Assembly (NCBI GenBank): GCA_944989445.1
Contig: CALYLW010000558.1
Location: 310,001 to 374,000, forward strand
Length of the DNA stretch: 64,000 nt
Origin: Ampullaceana balthica
Taxonomy: Eukaryota > Mollusca > Gastropoda > Lymnaeidae
Reading direction: 5' to 3'
In this document: positions 43,980 through 54,766 of the stretch, in pieces
Position numbering within the stretch: position 1 is the stretch's first letter
Layout: each line of letters begins with the position of its first letter
Made by a program: the position numbers and the translations under genes
The notes under the pieces: generated by a model
Told to the model about the DNA's origin: nothing
Seen by the model: the letters and a program-made list of their open reading frames with translations, nothing else
Database searches by the model: none

Positions 43980-44103
43980 TTAAAAAGGGCGGCAAATTGG
44001 AGACCGCCCCGGGCGGCAAAAGTTCTAGCTACGCCACTGGGCCCTATTAATTTCAGCTTCTACAACAGAAGCGGCCTTGATAAATCAATTACAAGTACTT
44101 ACA

Positions 44104-44200
44104 CAGTGGCGGATTTAAAAAAAGGGCGGGGGTGTTTGGGCTGACGGCAGGGACGCCCAATTTTTAAGGGCTCCCAACCTTACTATATTGTATAATAAAG
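44104..44200 (+). mobile_element. Fragment of CAGGGGCGGATTAA-family MITE
   Basis: Starts CAGTGGCGGATTTAAA, then GGGCTGACGGCAGGG and ATTGTATAATAAAG as in 22056-22223. The right end is missing. Confidence 0.6.
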
Positions 44201-44445
44201 GCCAGATTACGCACAACCGACTGGGAGTGTAAGGCAGAAGACCGATCTACGAGGCGCACAGTTGTAAAAGAGGGCGTCATAGTAGCCGAGGAGGAAGGAT
44301 AAAGGAGGCTACAAACAGAAAGCTAGGAGAAAGGCCAAAACATTGGAAATCACAGAACTCGTGTGCAAAAGCTGTGATAAAGACTGTCACTCAAGGATAG
44401 GACTGCACAGCCACACGAGGAAATGCAACCCAACCCAACCGTGAT
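44201..44445 (+). mobile_element. LINE C-terminal fragment with CCHC-like knuckle
   Basis: Across frames: TDWECKAEDRSTRRTVVKEG and CKSCDKDCHSRIGLHSHTRK followed by C. The C..C..C.SRIGL.SH.R.C ending is common in LINE ORF2 proteins. No complete frame remains. Confidence 0.65.
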
Positions 44446-44774
44446 GCACCATCGTCTTGCAAGACGGAAGGATGCCGATGAACTGAGCTCAGCAATGACT
44501 TCACCCGAGGGGCTGCAGCCAAGTTAATGGATGAAGTGATTTCAAAGACTGCTTTCCTGCAGAATTAGTCAAATTTTCAGAACTCTTCAAAACAGTTATT
44601 GTCCAGCCCTAGGATCAGAGACAGAAATTTGTTTGGGAGTGCATTGATATAGAGCAGAACAGACTCAGAATAGATCCTAATTTTACTGTCAGAATATAAA
44701 TTTTTAAAATGTGTTCAGAGTAATCAGAATCAGAGCCTATTAATTTTTAAAATTTAATTTCTGATGATGAACTA

Positions 44775-45170
44775 TTAACAGTATCACAGAAGTTGAATGT
44801 CTGTGAAAGTGAAAGCAAATTCTGACATAAAGGTTCAACAACCTGGGATTCAATGTGTTTTGATATACACAGATACCTCTGTGCATCAGCTGTTATTATT
44901 GAAAGCAAGAAGGACTGCTTTGTTTGTAGTGACAGAAGAAAAGACAAAAAACTTGACAGGGCAGAGGACAGAAATGACACTTGTGTCCTGGTTGCAAAGT
45001 TGGGTGCCACGAGCTTTGCGAGCCTCACTTCATCCATCAGACCGACCAGGGTCTTAGTCGGAAAAGAAAAATAATCAAAGACATTCATGTTTGTGGTCTT
45101 TGTTTTCACAAATATTATTGTAATAAAACATTGTTTGAATTAATAGTAAAGGAATTTGTTAAGTCAGTTA
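44775..45170 (+). pseudogene. Possible piggyBac-type Cys-rich C-terminal domain (frameshifted)
   Basis: One frame gives KKDCFVCSDRRKDKKLDRAE; the next gives CPGCKVGCHELCEPHFIH. Together they resemble the C-terminal cysteine-rich domain of piggyBac transposases (C..C ... C..C...C...F..YH). Terminal repeats were not found, so the identification is tentative. Confidence 0.45.
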
Positions 45171-45269
45171 AATGATTAAAGTGATATAATGTCCCTTTTC
45201 TTTTTTTTTGGAGTTACCGAAATTTGAAGGTTATGAAAGAAAACAATTCACCAAAATTATATTTGTCAA

Positions 45270-45527
45270 ACAAATGACATATAACTATACATTTTCTGAA
45301 AGAGTATTGCTTCTAGTATCTGAAAATCTTAGTTTTATGACATGACAGTTAGAACAAGTTATAGAGTGTGAGGGTGGTTTGAATGCAGAAGATGAGTATT
45401 AAAATGTTACTCACTCTGTGAAGGTCAAGGTAAATATCAACATACATAATATAAAAACAAATTATTTATATACCATAAGAAACCTCATTCAATGTACTTT
45501 CAGAAAATGTATACATGTTAGGGTCTC
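45270..45527. repeat. Inverted repeat pair near the piggyBac-like fragment
   Basis: CTATACATTTTCTGAAAG near 45284 and CTTTCAGAAAATGTATACAT near 45499 are inverted copies of about 18 bp. Confidence 0.6.
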
Positions 45528-46449
45528 AGAGTTCATTTAGTATGGGATTTTGTCATTTTTAATAAGCCTATGAAAAAAAGCTAAAATGGCAGGACGCTAC
45601 AGAAAAATTGACTGGACAGTTCTAGGGTTAAAGCCACTCCTTGTACTTACACATGAGTGTCACGTTCTCATAATAGTTGAGCCTCTTGGTTTTTCTCAGT
45701 TCAGTGGCAAGTGTCAGAAGAATTAACATCAAAATGGAGTCTTCTTGACTTTTATTTAGACAGGAAACTTCACTTTCTTTTACGCCTTTCATTTTCAAAA
45801 GTCAATTAACGATAAGGAATTCACCACACCCATCAAAGCGACACCTGGCCAGGCCCACTCTTCTCACTCCCTACGCACGCCACTGATTGGATACTTGTTA
45901 AAAATGCAATTGCGCATACTAATAGCAGGTTCCACTTAAAAATTTTAATCAAAATTTGTAAGTGTGAAACAGCCATAAAAGACAATGACCTTCTGGAGTG
46001 AGAAAAAATCTTGGTATCAATTCTTCACTAATCAAGAGATTTGTAGACGGAGGCGGAACGCGAACAGGTCAAGCACTAATGTGTAGGACACGTTTCAGTA
46101 TTAAGGAAAGCGATTAATACTGAGGATTCCTCCAATTTAGATTAAATAAATGCTGGCTACTTTCTACCCAACTCCCAAATTTTATTTTTGGGGTGGGGCT
46201 GGACAAGGAACAACAAGATTCGAAGTTATCCAGGAAATAATGAATGTATACCGATTTTTCATATAGATCTTTAAAAGACCATATTATTTTTTTAAAGATA
46301 ATATTAAATATTACGCAAACCTTAAACGCAATGGGTAAAGACATTGTGAGATGTAAATATAAATAAAAACGTATGACATAAGCAAAATATTAGTTTCCAT
46401 GTTAGTAGTTAAGCTTATTGTAAGAGAATTTATTTTACTATTTCATTAA
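45528..46449. other. Unassigned interval
   Basis: No coding similarity or element boundary recognised. Confidence 0.4.
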
Positions 46450-47059
46450 TAGAGTTGTAGCCACGCAGAAATCTGACCGACGCCGTGCAGCAGTTTAGAA
46501 TTACCGTACACGAAATTTGGTAAAATATAGCACAAAAAACTGATGCATTGCAACTCTGTACACTAGTTATATTTAAAAAAAAACTTTTCAAACGGACCAA
46601 AGAACCTTAGGGGCCGTCCATAAAGTACGTCACGCTCAGAGGGGGGGGGGTGTAAGAAAGTGTGACAGTTTGTGACAGGGGGGGGGGTCAGGCCATTTGT
46701 GATGTCACACATTTATTTTTTAAATATATTTTTTTCTAATTCATTGTTTTATATTTTTAGTAGAATTTAAATAGCTTTAAAAAATAATTTTCAAAAATGT
46801 TGTTAAACATTTTAATTAGATTTATGTCAAAATCGCATGTAATGCGTATCTCCTGAATGTGTTGTTCATAAATCTGAATTGGATGCAGCAGGACTAATAT
46901 AAGGATAAGGAATGGTTTGACAATCATGTTCGCACCAGCCAATATTTCACTCAAGTTGTGAAATATCTTGACATAAAATGTTGCGACAAAGTAGGAAGCT
47001 CATATTTCAACGTTTTACCTTAAAGATTCTTTCCTCCTCTAATCTTAATCAACCAAACA

Positions 47060-47570
47060 ACTGATGGACTTAGAGCTTCAGAAAGAGCAGATGCAGATTC
47101 TCATAAATTTCCTTCCTTGTTTTTGGCACAAACTCTCAAATTTGATGACATTATGCCAAGATCAACAGGAGTTTTCAAAGTACAACCATATGATCTTTAT
47201 TGTCCATCTTTGCAGACTAGCTTACTTGATCGAATTTGCAAAGTATGTCACTTATATTTTGCCTCACAAACAATGTTGAAGAAACATGCAAGACAACACA
47301 GCTCGGGCTCAGGAGAATATTCCCACCCAAACTGTTGAAGAATCAACTAAGATAAAACGCATTTGAGAATCGCTCTATAAGGCAAAAAGAACCCATGGCA
47401 GTCATTGCAAGAAGAGAAAATGCCCATACAGAGGCTGTTGAGTGGCTAGATGATACGAGTTGATCTGTTTGCAATTATCCTGCCAAGAAACGATGATGGT
47501 GAAAGATTGATGTCAGTCATAACTATGGATGAACACTTCACCTTTGTAAGATGATGTCCAGTGAATATTT
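47060..47570 (+). pseudogene. C2H2 zinc-finger ORF remnant inside the TTA element
   Basis: Reads PRSTGVFKVQPYDLYCPSLQ, LLDRICKVCHLYFASQTML, KKHARQHS (C-x2-C-x12-H-x4-H), then, after frameshifts, NIPTQTVEES, RRENAHTEAVEWLDD and DLFAIILPRNDDGERLMSVI. It may be an accessory ORF or derived from a transposon-encoded protein; family unknown. Confidence 0.55.
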
Positions 47571-47703
47571 TTGAATTAAATATAAGTCACAGGACCATAA
47601 TAAACAGATTCAATATAGCACATGAGTTGGTCACATAATTTGTCAATCTAGTCTTTTTTCTTTTAGTCAAGTTGTTTTGTTTCCTTTTTATTATTTAATC
47701 ATT

Positions 47704-47788
47704 GGTGAGGTCAAGTTTCGCTAATCTACTTCTTATCTTGTGTCAATAGATTGCATAATCGGTAGATTATCTAAAACTTGACCTCACC
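47704..47788. repeat. Small foldback (15-bp arms)
   Basis: GGTGAGGTCAAGTTT at 47704 and AAACTTGACCTCACC at 47774-47788 flank a 55-bp spacer that itself contains CTAATCTAC and GTAGATTA inverted copies. Confidence 0.8.
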
Positions 47789-47976
47789 CATTGTAAATGA
47801 AAAGGTAGCAGATAAATGATTTGTATTATAAAATTGTAAAGTCTAATTTTTGCACATTTTGTTTTCAAATTTGATCTAGATTGAGTTACTGTTTCATTGA
47901 ATAATTGTGACAACTGTTGACAATTAACTATTCTACTGTTAAAGTCATTTTTTAATGATCTGATAGTTCTTTTAAA

Positions 47977-48226
47977 TAGGGGTGTACCGGATTTTGGCTC
48001 CAGCTCCGGCAAATCCGAAATCCGGCTATTTTTACAAATCCGGCTTCGGCTCCGGCAGGATTTCACTTCATAAATCCGGCTGGCCAGTAGATCCCTAATT
48101 TATGTATATTCATAATGGCTCCGGCAAATCCGAAATCCGGCCATCTAAAAAATCTGACTTCAAGTCATAAATCCGGACAAATCCGGCTACAGCCAGATTT
48201 CAAAATTTGGAATCCGGTACTCCCTA
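47977..48226. mobile_element. MITE-like element with CCGGATT sub-repeats
   Basis: Ends TAGGGGTGTACCGGATT and AATCCGGTACTCCCTA are inverted. The interior repeats GGCTCCGGCAAATCCGAAAT twice, with many AATCCGG words. No exact TSD found. Confidence 0.65.
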
Positions 48227-48552
48227 CTTTAAAGTGGAAATTTTAACATTTTAATAGTTTAAAAGTATAATAATAGTGAAGGGTATTTTAAGTATTAAGT
48301 TTAATATTTTAATTAGGTGTTAATTTAAAAAAATCGTAAGTGTGACGTACTTTAGGGTGGGGGGTGTCCCGAGATTTGTGACAGGGGGAGGGGCAAAAAT
48401 TGTCAAAAATAGCGTGACGTACTTTATGGACGGCCCCTTAGAGTGAATATTGGTTATTGGAATGAAAGATGATAAATGAAACATAATATTGTTTTTTCAT
48501 TTAGTGTATGGTTGTTAAGAACGTAACATAAAAAACGCCCCATTATTTGTTA

Positions 48553-48741
48553 AAGAGGGGGTGCGGACCACACCGAGCGACACCATCAGCACAAGTGGGA
48601 CACCAAAGTTAACAATTCTGTATGTTGCCGTTATTTGACACAGGCAGACTAGGAGGAGGTCTGTGTTGTAAGTCGTGAGAGGGGGGGGGTGACACCATGA
48701 GCTACCACAATAGGTGACACCAACCCTAGTGACGCCCCTGA
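48553..48741 (+). mobile_element. Degraded CAGAGGCGTCACT-family MITE
   Basis: Matches the interior of 11438-11640 (GGGGGTGCGGACC, TGACACCATGAGCTACCACA, CCTAGTGACGCCCCTG), but the left TIR is lost. Confidence 0.75.
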
Positions 48742-49599
48742 CCTGTTATAAGTTTTATAAGGATATATGAAAAGCCATGAACGCCAATTAAACAAAACGA
48801 GTTAAAATTAGCACCAATAATGAAAACCCGATAGCACGCATTCGTTTCCGGTTATTCTGGTTATTGACGTCACTATACAGGAGTCACTGCATAATATATG
48901 ACTGTGTCTATAACATTATCAAAATATGACTTTGTGCGAATGGATGATAAGTTCAACCAAAACATTAAACCAAGTCTGCTGAATATCCTATCACGTGTCG
49001 TTACCAGTGCGCCACGTGACTGTTAATAGCTTTTACTCCCTTACAAATAGGAGGCAAAGTACTCACTCAAAAATAAATATTCAATAGTCACTCGTGACTC
49101 GTGACGTAAGATATTCTAGTAAAGTGTAGTAAGTCGGAAGCAGTATGTTACGTAAACAATATTTTGACAAAACTGAACTGAACTGAGCAGATTCGTTGTG
49201 ACTTATAAAATGTAAATCTATTGAAATATTCATAAAGTCATTAGATGTCTGTGTTTTATCATAGTAAGATTTCGATTAATACGTTAAAAAAATAAAAAAA
49301 AACCAGGAAAATCTTGAGGTTGAAATAAACTGGGCTCGTCAACTGACATATTTCTTGGAAATATTTTAGGATTAGCATTTTATTTGTGTAGTTGTGTAGA
49401 CCATCGCCGGGGTTATTATTTCCAAAACCTTTATTATAAACAATATAATAGCCCAAGTCACTGGCTGGCTGGCTGGATGGATCCGTAACGCTGAGTATCA
49501 TTTTGCTTTCGAGATTAACAGAGCGTGTGCTGTTTCTCGCCGTAAAATACTATATGACGTAAATTACTACCCAAACAATTATAAAATACTTTGTGTACA
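48742..49599. other. Unassigned interval
   Basis: No gene or element boundary seen; a short GGCT repeat lies near 49465. Confidence 0.4.
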
Positions 49600-49623
49600 T
49601 TTCAGTAAGTTTCATCATCATCA

Positions 49624-50704
49624 TCATTTGTCCTTTGAGTTCCTTGTGGAACATAGGGCCTCTGTCAAAGCCACTCGCCACTCTACACGGTCCCTCGCCA
49701 GTCGCTTCAATTCTTCCCAGCTCTTCCCAGTCCTTCCAGCCTCGTCCAACATGCTCCGTCTCCATGTACGCTTGTGTCTTCCTCGTTGTCGTTTGCCCTG
49801 GGGGTTCCAATCTAAGGCCTGCCTAGCCCTGCTGTTATCTTTCCTGAGGGTGTGTCCAATCCATCTCCACTTTCTTTCCATGATTTGTTGTTCTACTGTT
49901 CTACATCTCCCACAGCTTGGAGTTTTCGACCTTATCGAACCATTTTATTTTCAGAATATTTCTGAGGCATCTGTTAACAAAGGTCTGGAGTCTATTTTTT
50001 GTTGTCTCTGTCGTCCGCCATATTTCGGATCCATAGAGTAGGACCGTTTTAACATTGGTGTTAAAGATCCTTACTTTTGTTTTGACAGAGATGTGTGTAG
50101 ATCTCCAGACCTGTTTCAGATTGGCAAAGGCCTGTCGCGCCAAATTTATTCTTCGTTCGATGTCCTCATCTGTTCCCCCTGATACACTGACCACACTCCC
50201 AAGGTATACAAAGTTGTTTACTTGCTCCAGGTTGTGGTTTTCTACTTGGATGACTCCATCTTGTAGGAAGTTTATTTTTTAAAAATTTGTTTTTTGAATG
50301 TTTATATTGAGTCATACTCTTTTCCCAGTCTCGCTCAAGGCTGTGATTTTGTCTTGCATGTCTTGAAGTCTGTGGTACAGAATGGCCAAGTCATCCGCAA
50401 ACTCCAAATCTTCTAGTTTTTGCATTAGGTTCCACTGGATTCCTTTTCCTGAGCTTGCATAAGCTTCTTTTGTGACCCAGTCTAACACAAGAAGGAACAG
50501 AAGTGGTGAAAGGAGGCATCCTTGTTTGACTCCAGTTGTGACATGGAATTCATCTGTTAGTCTACCATTATTTACTACTTGGCTGGTGAAGTTTTCGTAC
50601 AGATTTCGGATGATGTTAGTTATTTTGTTTGGTACTCCGTAGTGCGTCATTATTGACCATATAGTTTCTATATTTATGCTATCAAATGCCTTTTCAAAGT
50701 CCAC
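49624..50704 (-). pseudogene. RTE LINE reverse transcriptase core and C-terminus
   Basis: 50312-50704: MDFEKAFDSI, TTGVKQGCLLSPLLFLLVLD, LEFADDLAIL. 49901-50194: VKTVLLYGSEIWRTTETTKN and FVNRCLRNIL. 49624-49881: KWRWIGHTLRKDNSRARQAL, WNPQGKRQRGRHKRTWRR. The order matches RTE ORF2. Frameshifts near 49890 and 50200-50310 inactivate it. Confidence 0.9.
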
Positions 50705-50984
50705 AAATGTGGCATAGAGTGGAGATAGCCATTCAATAGATTGTTCTATAATTATCCGGAGTGTTGCTATTTGGTCAATGCATGATCTTCCTTTTCTGAA
50801 CCCAGCTTGTTCTTCTCTCAGGAGATCATCGCAGGCATCTTTTATTCTGTTTAGTATTGTTCTGCTAAAGACCTTGCTTGGTACTGATATATCATATAGA
50901 ATGGGACTGCAATAAAGCTTTTAAATAAAATACAAAATACACAAACAAATTGTGCAATGAAAGCAATAAATTTGAGCTTTATTA

Positions 50985-51470
50985 AATCCTTTATATTAAC
51001 TCGTGGTGTCTGCGGCTGCCCGCCCTTGCGGCCGCCCGCCCTTGCTTGTCGCCAAAACTTTTGATCGAATTTTAACCCACTTGCTCGTAAGTTAGCGAGC
51101 TGAAATTTTGCAGGCAGTTTTGTACCGATAGTAAAAAAAATGTATCAAAATTTCAGATCGATCGCATGTACCGTAATTAAATTATTGATTTTTTGGATTA
51201 TTTTATTTATTCCTATGTATCATGCTATTTTTTGAGATAGAGCGTCGCGGTGCGTATTATATTGAACAACCTTTCTCTCGCGCAAAAAGGTGCGTATTTT
51301 ATTGACAACTCTTTTTATAAACATATTCCTGATCGGTGCGCATTATTTTAAACATGTTTTACGACACAACTGCAATTTTGTATATCTGGATGGTCTGGCG
51401 CTGCGTATTATAATGAACATTCTTTTAGTTACGTCTCGTACATAAAGGATTTATAGTGAAAAACTTGTTT
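50985..51470 (+). repeat. Dispersed repeat family R1, copy 3
   Basis: Shares blocks with 8286-8620 (TCCTTTATATTAACTCGTGG, GAATTTTAACCCACTTG, ATCGCATGTACCGTAATTAA, AAAGGATTTATAGTGAAAAA). It lies between the RTE sequence and the Penelope-like 3' end, within the same insertion. Confidence 0.75.
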
Positions 51471-51474
51471 TTTA

Positions 51475-51528
51475 ACGTAGACTAACACGACAGTAAACGT
51501 TTCGGCTAATGCCTTCATCAGTACAAAA
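51475..51528 (-). ncRNA. Candidate hammerhead-ribozyme core of the Penelope-like element
   Basis: The minus strand reads TTGTA-CTGATGA-AGGC-ATTA-GCC-GAAAC, then GTTTACTGTCGTGTTAGTC and TACG. CTGATGA, a GGC/GCC stem II and GAAAC match the catalytic core. TGTA can pair with TACG (one G-U pair) as stem I if cleavage follows GTC. Stem III is weak (two pairs). Hammerhead motifs are known in Penelope-like elements; activity is not shown here. Confidence 0.5.
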
Positions 51529-52350
51529 TAAAATACATTCTTACAATACTTACTTAAGTAATAATAACATTCTTAAAACATATTGTATTTTAAAATATTT
51601 ATGTTAAATAAAAAGAAAGGAAAAACAAAAACAAATATGGACACAGGATATAGGAAAAAGGGGGAAGTATACAAAGTTACAGTAAAAACCACAACGGGAA
51701 CAAGATTCTGCAGTTAAGTAAAATTATGAATTTGGTTAATTCCATATGGAGCCAACGTACCAAATCTTTTTATGAGTCTATTTTCCATGTGGATTATATC
51801 ATGGGTATTGCTTGCATATAAAATACCAGTTACTGCAATATCTGGTATGCCGATATTGTCAACACTGTTAAAATGTTTATACACAGGACATTGAGCCTGT
51901 TTATTAATTTTATACAGGTGCTCTCTAAAACGATCTCAAAGACGATGACCAGTCTCACCCACGTAAATTTTATTACACCTCTTGCAAATAATTGCATAAA
52001 TCACGTTGCGAGTTGTGCAAGTGAATCCATCTTTTATTAAGAATTTTTCAAGAGGGAAAGAAATGTTGTTAATTTCCATCACATATGGACAAGTATTGCA
52101 ACGGTTACGGTTGCAACCTTTTGTTCCAATATGTGCTTTCATTGTGGGAAGGTGACTTCTTACAAGAATATCCATGAGGCTTCTATCTCTCCGGAAAGCA
52201 AAAAGAGGAGGTTTTTTGAAGACCTGCTGAGTTAGAGGGTCAGCCATAAGGATTGGTCGGTTTTTGAGAATCACCTGGTGGGCTTTAAAACTATGAGGAT
52301 GAAAAGTTAAAATAAATTTGGTACTGATAGTAGAGTAATTCCTCGCCATT
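51475..52350 (-). mobile_element. 5'-truncated Penelope-like element inside the RTE LINE
   Basis: The minus-strand frame 51936-52349 reads ILTFHPHSFKAHQVILKNRP, PPLFAFRRDRSLMDILVRSH, GCNRNRCNTCPYV and VIYAIICKRCNKIYVGETGH: the Cys linker and GIY-YIG nuclease start (IYVGETG) of Penelope-like elements. After one in-frame stop it continues FREHLYKINKQAQCPVYKHF to HNFT and a stop. RTE sequence resumes on both sides (near 50905 and 52345). Confidence 0.88.
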
Positions 52351-52429
52351 TCTCACATTGTGACAGATCCCCATTCTTTGGAATTTTAATTAGTAAGCCC
52401 CTTTTCCATTCTGCAGGAGGAGTTTCAAT

Positions 52430-53296
52430 TTACCAAATTTTGTTGAAGATACTGTGGAGTTGGTTGATGATTTCAGCTCCTCCTTCTTTTAGGACCTCGG
52501 GTGGTATGTTATCTACACCTGCTGCTTTCCCTGTCTTCATTTGATTGATGGCCGTCCATATTTTTTCTTTGGATATCTCTTCCATATTTATGTCCAGTGT
52601 TTCTCCTGTGGTCAAAACGGGTGGGTTCAGGTGGGTTGGCCTGTTTAGGACTTCCTGGAAATATTCTTTCCATCTTCTAAGCTGGTCATCTATGGAGGAA
52701 ATGACTTTACCTTGTTTATCTCGGACTGGTACATTGTAGTTAGATTTCTTGCCACTCAAGAGTTTAGTAATTTTGTATAACTGTTTTAGATCTCCTTTTC
52801 CTGCTGCTTCTTCTGCTTGTTCAGCTAGCTTATTATAAAATGCTCGTTTGTCATTTCTAAGCATTTTTGTGACCTCTTTTGAAATTGTATGGTACTCTTG
52901 TTGAGTAAGTTTATGTTCTCTTGTTTTGGCTTGATTCACTTTTTGTTTTGCATGTTTCCTATCTTCAATTCTTTGCCATGTCTCATCGCTGATTCAGTGT
53001 TTTTTGTTTTCCGGGGCAGGTTTTAGTATTTCATTGCAAGATACTGTAATAATTTCTTTGAAGTTATCCCAGGTTTTGTCTATGTTTCCTTCATTATCAT
53101 CATCAATTTGCAGTGCAGCAAATCGGTTTTTAAGGGTTAGCTGTAGTTCGTTCTTTTCCTGTGGGTTTCGGAGCTTGCCTAGGTCAAATCTGTTCGCCTG
53201 TCTGTTTTTGGCCGTTGGTTTGCTAGCTTTATTTTTAGCTTGGCACAACCAGATGGTGGTCTGATCCAATGTCTGCTCCTCTTTTTGTTCGTACAT
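52430..53296 (-). pseudogene. RTE LINE linker and start of reverse transcriptase
   Basis: 52994-53296 holds the linker (NRFAALQIDDD, WDNFKEIITVSCNEIL). 52430-52939 holds RDKQGKVISSIDDQLRRWKE, YFQEVLNRP and MKTGKAAGVDNIPPEVLKEG (RT block 0/1). A frame break lies near 52940-52990. Confidence 0.9.
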
Positions 53297-53459
53297 CCTG
53301 CAATGTGCTCCTCCAGGTGCGACCTATAGTGATGTGGTCTATTTGATTCTCTGTTTTGTTTTCTGGTGAGACCCACGTTACTTTGTGGCAATTTTTGTGT
53401 GGGAAGATGGTGCCTCCAATCACCAGCTCATTGAATGTGCAGAAGTTTGCAAACATCTC

Positions 53460-54353
53460 TCAATTTTCGTTCATGTTGCCCAATCCATGTATGCCCATTA
53501 CATTCTCTCTCTCTATGTTGTCATTGCCAACTTTAGCATTCATATCGCCCATGACGACCAGTGTGTCTCTTTTCGGTGTTTTATCCATTATACTTTGAAG
53601 TTGTTCATAGAATGCAACTTTATCTTCCTCAAGTGCAAGGTTGGTTGGAGCATAATACATAATGATATGGACATTTTTGAACCTGGACAGGAATTTGGCT
53701 CTGATTATTCTGTCTGGAATTGGCTCCCATTCAAGGAGGCTCTTAAATGCATCTTTCTTCAATAGGAGTGCTACTCCATTTTCATGTGTGTCTTCTTCAT
53801 TTTCTTTTCCAGAGAAGAGTAGGATTTCACCTGATTTAAGTCTAGTTTCTCCAAATGTGTTCCACCGTACTTCACTTAGTCCCAGAATTTGCAGTTTGTG
53901 CTTTACCATCTCTTTGGCGACTTGGGCGCATCTGCCTGGTTCTAGTAGTGTTCGGACATTCCATGTTCCCAAGTAAAGAGGTGCCTTGTGGATGAGGTAA
54001 TTTTTCTTTTTCATCGGTTTGAGTAGGGTGGTTGGCCTTGTGGGATTCTGTTGACTTTCCCCACAAGGCTTCATTAGTCTCCTTTGCGGAGCTCTACTCT
54101 CGCCTCTGACTGTGTTATGTGTGTTTGCTTTGCTTTCGGTTTCAGTAACAATCTTCTTTTTGCATGGCTGGGTTGTTGGCCCTGCGCAAAACAATCTGGG
54201 AGGGTTCCCTTTCAGCTCTCTGGATAACTGCCTTATTTTTCGGGTAAGGTTCCTTAGCCTTTGTGGATCCCTCCACCTCCTGCAAGGCAGCAGTTGATTT
54301 TGTTTCGGAGTTTTCTCTCCTAGATGATTGCTATCCCTAGCTAACGGCCTCAT
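53460..54353 (-). pseudogene. RTE LINE apurinic-like endonuclease domain
   Basis: Basic N-terminal region of about 110 residues, then LGTWNVRTLLEPGRCAQVAK, LQILGLSEVRWN, MYYAPTNLALEED and LVVMGDMNAKVGND: the N, E, Y and D-x-N blocks of the EEP endonuclease fold. Similar proteins are often annotated craniofacial development protein 2-like. The end of the domain lies in another frame (53235-53456, PENKTENQIDHITI, SDHHLV). Confidence 0.9.
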
Positions 54354-54766
54354 CTTTCCGGGTTTAGATTTTGAGCGCTCTATGTTCGCTTTTTGCAGTC
54401 ATTTCCTGGGATTTATGAGGCATTTTTAAAGAGTATCCTTACCAAGGGATACCCCACCTCATCCTCAACGACAGCAAACCAGTTGGTCCGCGGCTGCTTA
54501 TTCAATATTCACGGCTAACCTTTATATCTAAAGGTCGTTCCTCTATCCACCGCCTGAGGACGCGCTTGGTAGGAGATGGTAGCTCCCCCAAGTTTCAGTA
54601 AGTTTAATATTTCGTATTTATCAAACAAGGATAAGTTACTTGGGCTTTTGAAAAAAGTGGGCGCCGTAGGCGCCCTACATCTCTAGTTCTAAATATTTGA
54701 CTTTAGTTCGATTTGCGTCATCCGGTGGGGTTAAATTCATGGTGTAATCCTTTTCTGTCTTCGCAG

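Larger units (their letters stand above)
41382..44039 (+). mobile_element. hAT transposon (CAGTGGYGTAGCTAG ends), decayed
   Basis: Left end CAGTGGTGTAGCTAG (41382), right end CTAGCTACGCCACTG (44039); GC-rich GCCCCGGGCGGC blocks lie near both ends. CCCTATTA precedes the element (41374-41381) and recurs at 44042-44049 after an extra GG. It contains a hAT transposase remnant and two nested MITEs. Confidence 0.82.
46610..48437 (+). mobile_element. 1.8-kb GGGGCCGTCC-ended transposon (PIF/Harbinger-like) with TTA TSD
   Basis: TIRs are perfect over at least 28 bp (GGGGCCGTCCATAAAGTACG..., mirrored at 48410-48437), with TTA at 46607-46609 and 48438-48440. It contains a decayed zinc-finger ORF, a small foldback and a CCGGATT element. 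No DDE transposase was recognised. Confidence 0.88.
46450..48490 (+). repeat. Dispersed repeat R2, copy split by the 46610-48437 element
   Basis: 46450-46609 and 48438-48490 together align with 27430-27680. The split falls exactly at the TTA target. Confidence 0.75.
49613..54592 (-). mobile_element. RTE-like LINE, near full length, interrupted by a Penelope-like insertion
   Basis: Perfect 13-bp TSD TTTCAGTAAGTTT (49600-49612, 54593-54605). The minus-strand 3' end is an ATG/ATC triplet repeat, as is typical of RTE elements. It encodes endonuclease, reverse transcriptase and a C-terminal domain, broken by frameshifts. Minus the 50.9-52.35 kb insertion it is about 3.5 kb, close to a typical RTE length. 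Confidence 0.92.

Noticed and set aside
48880..49260. Promoter-like region
   Set aside because: No gene starts nearby and no motif can be supported.
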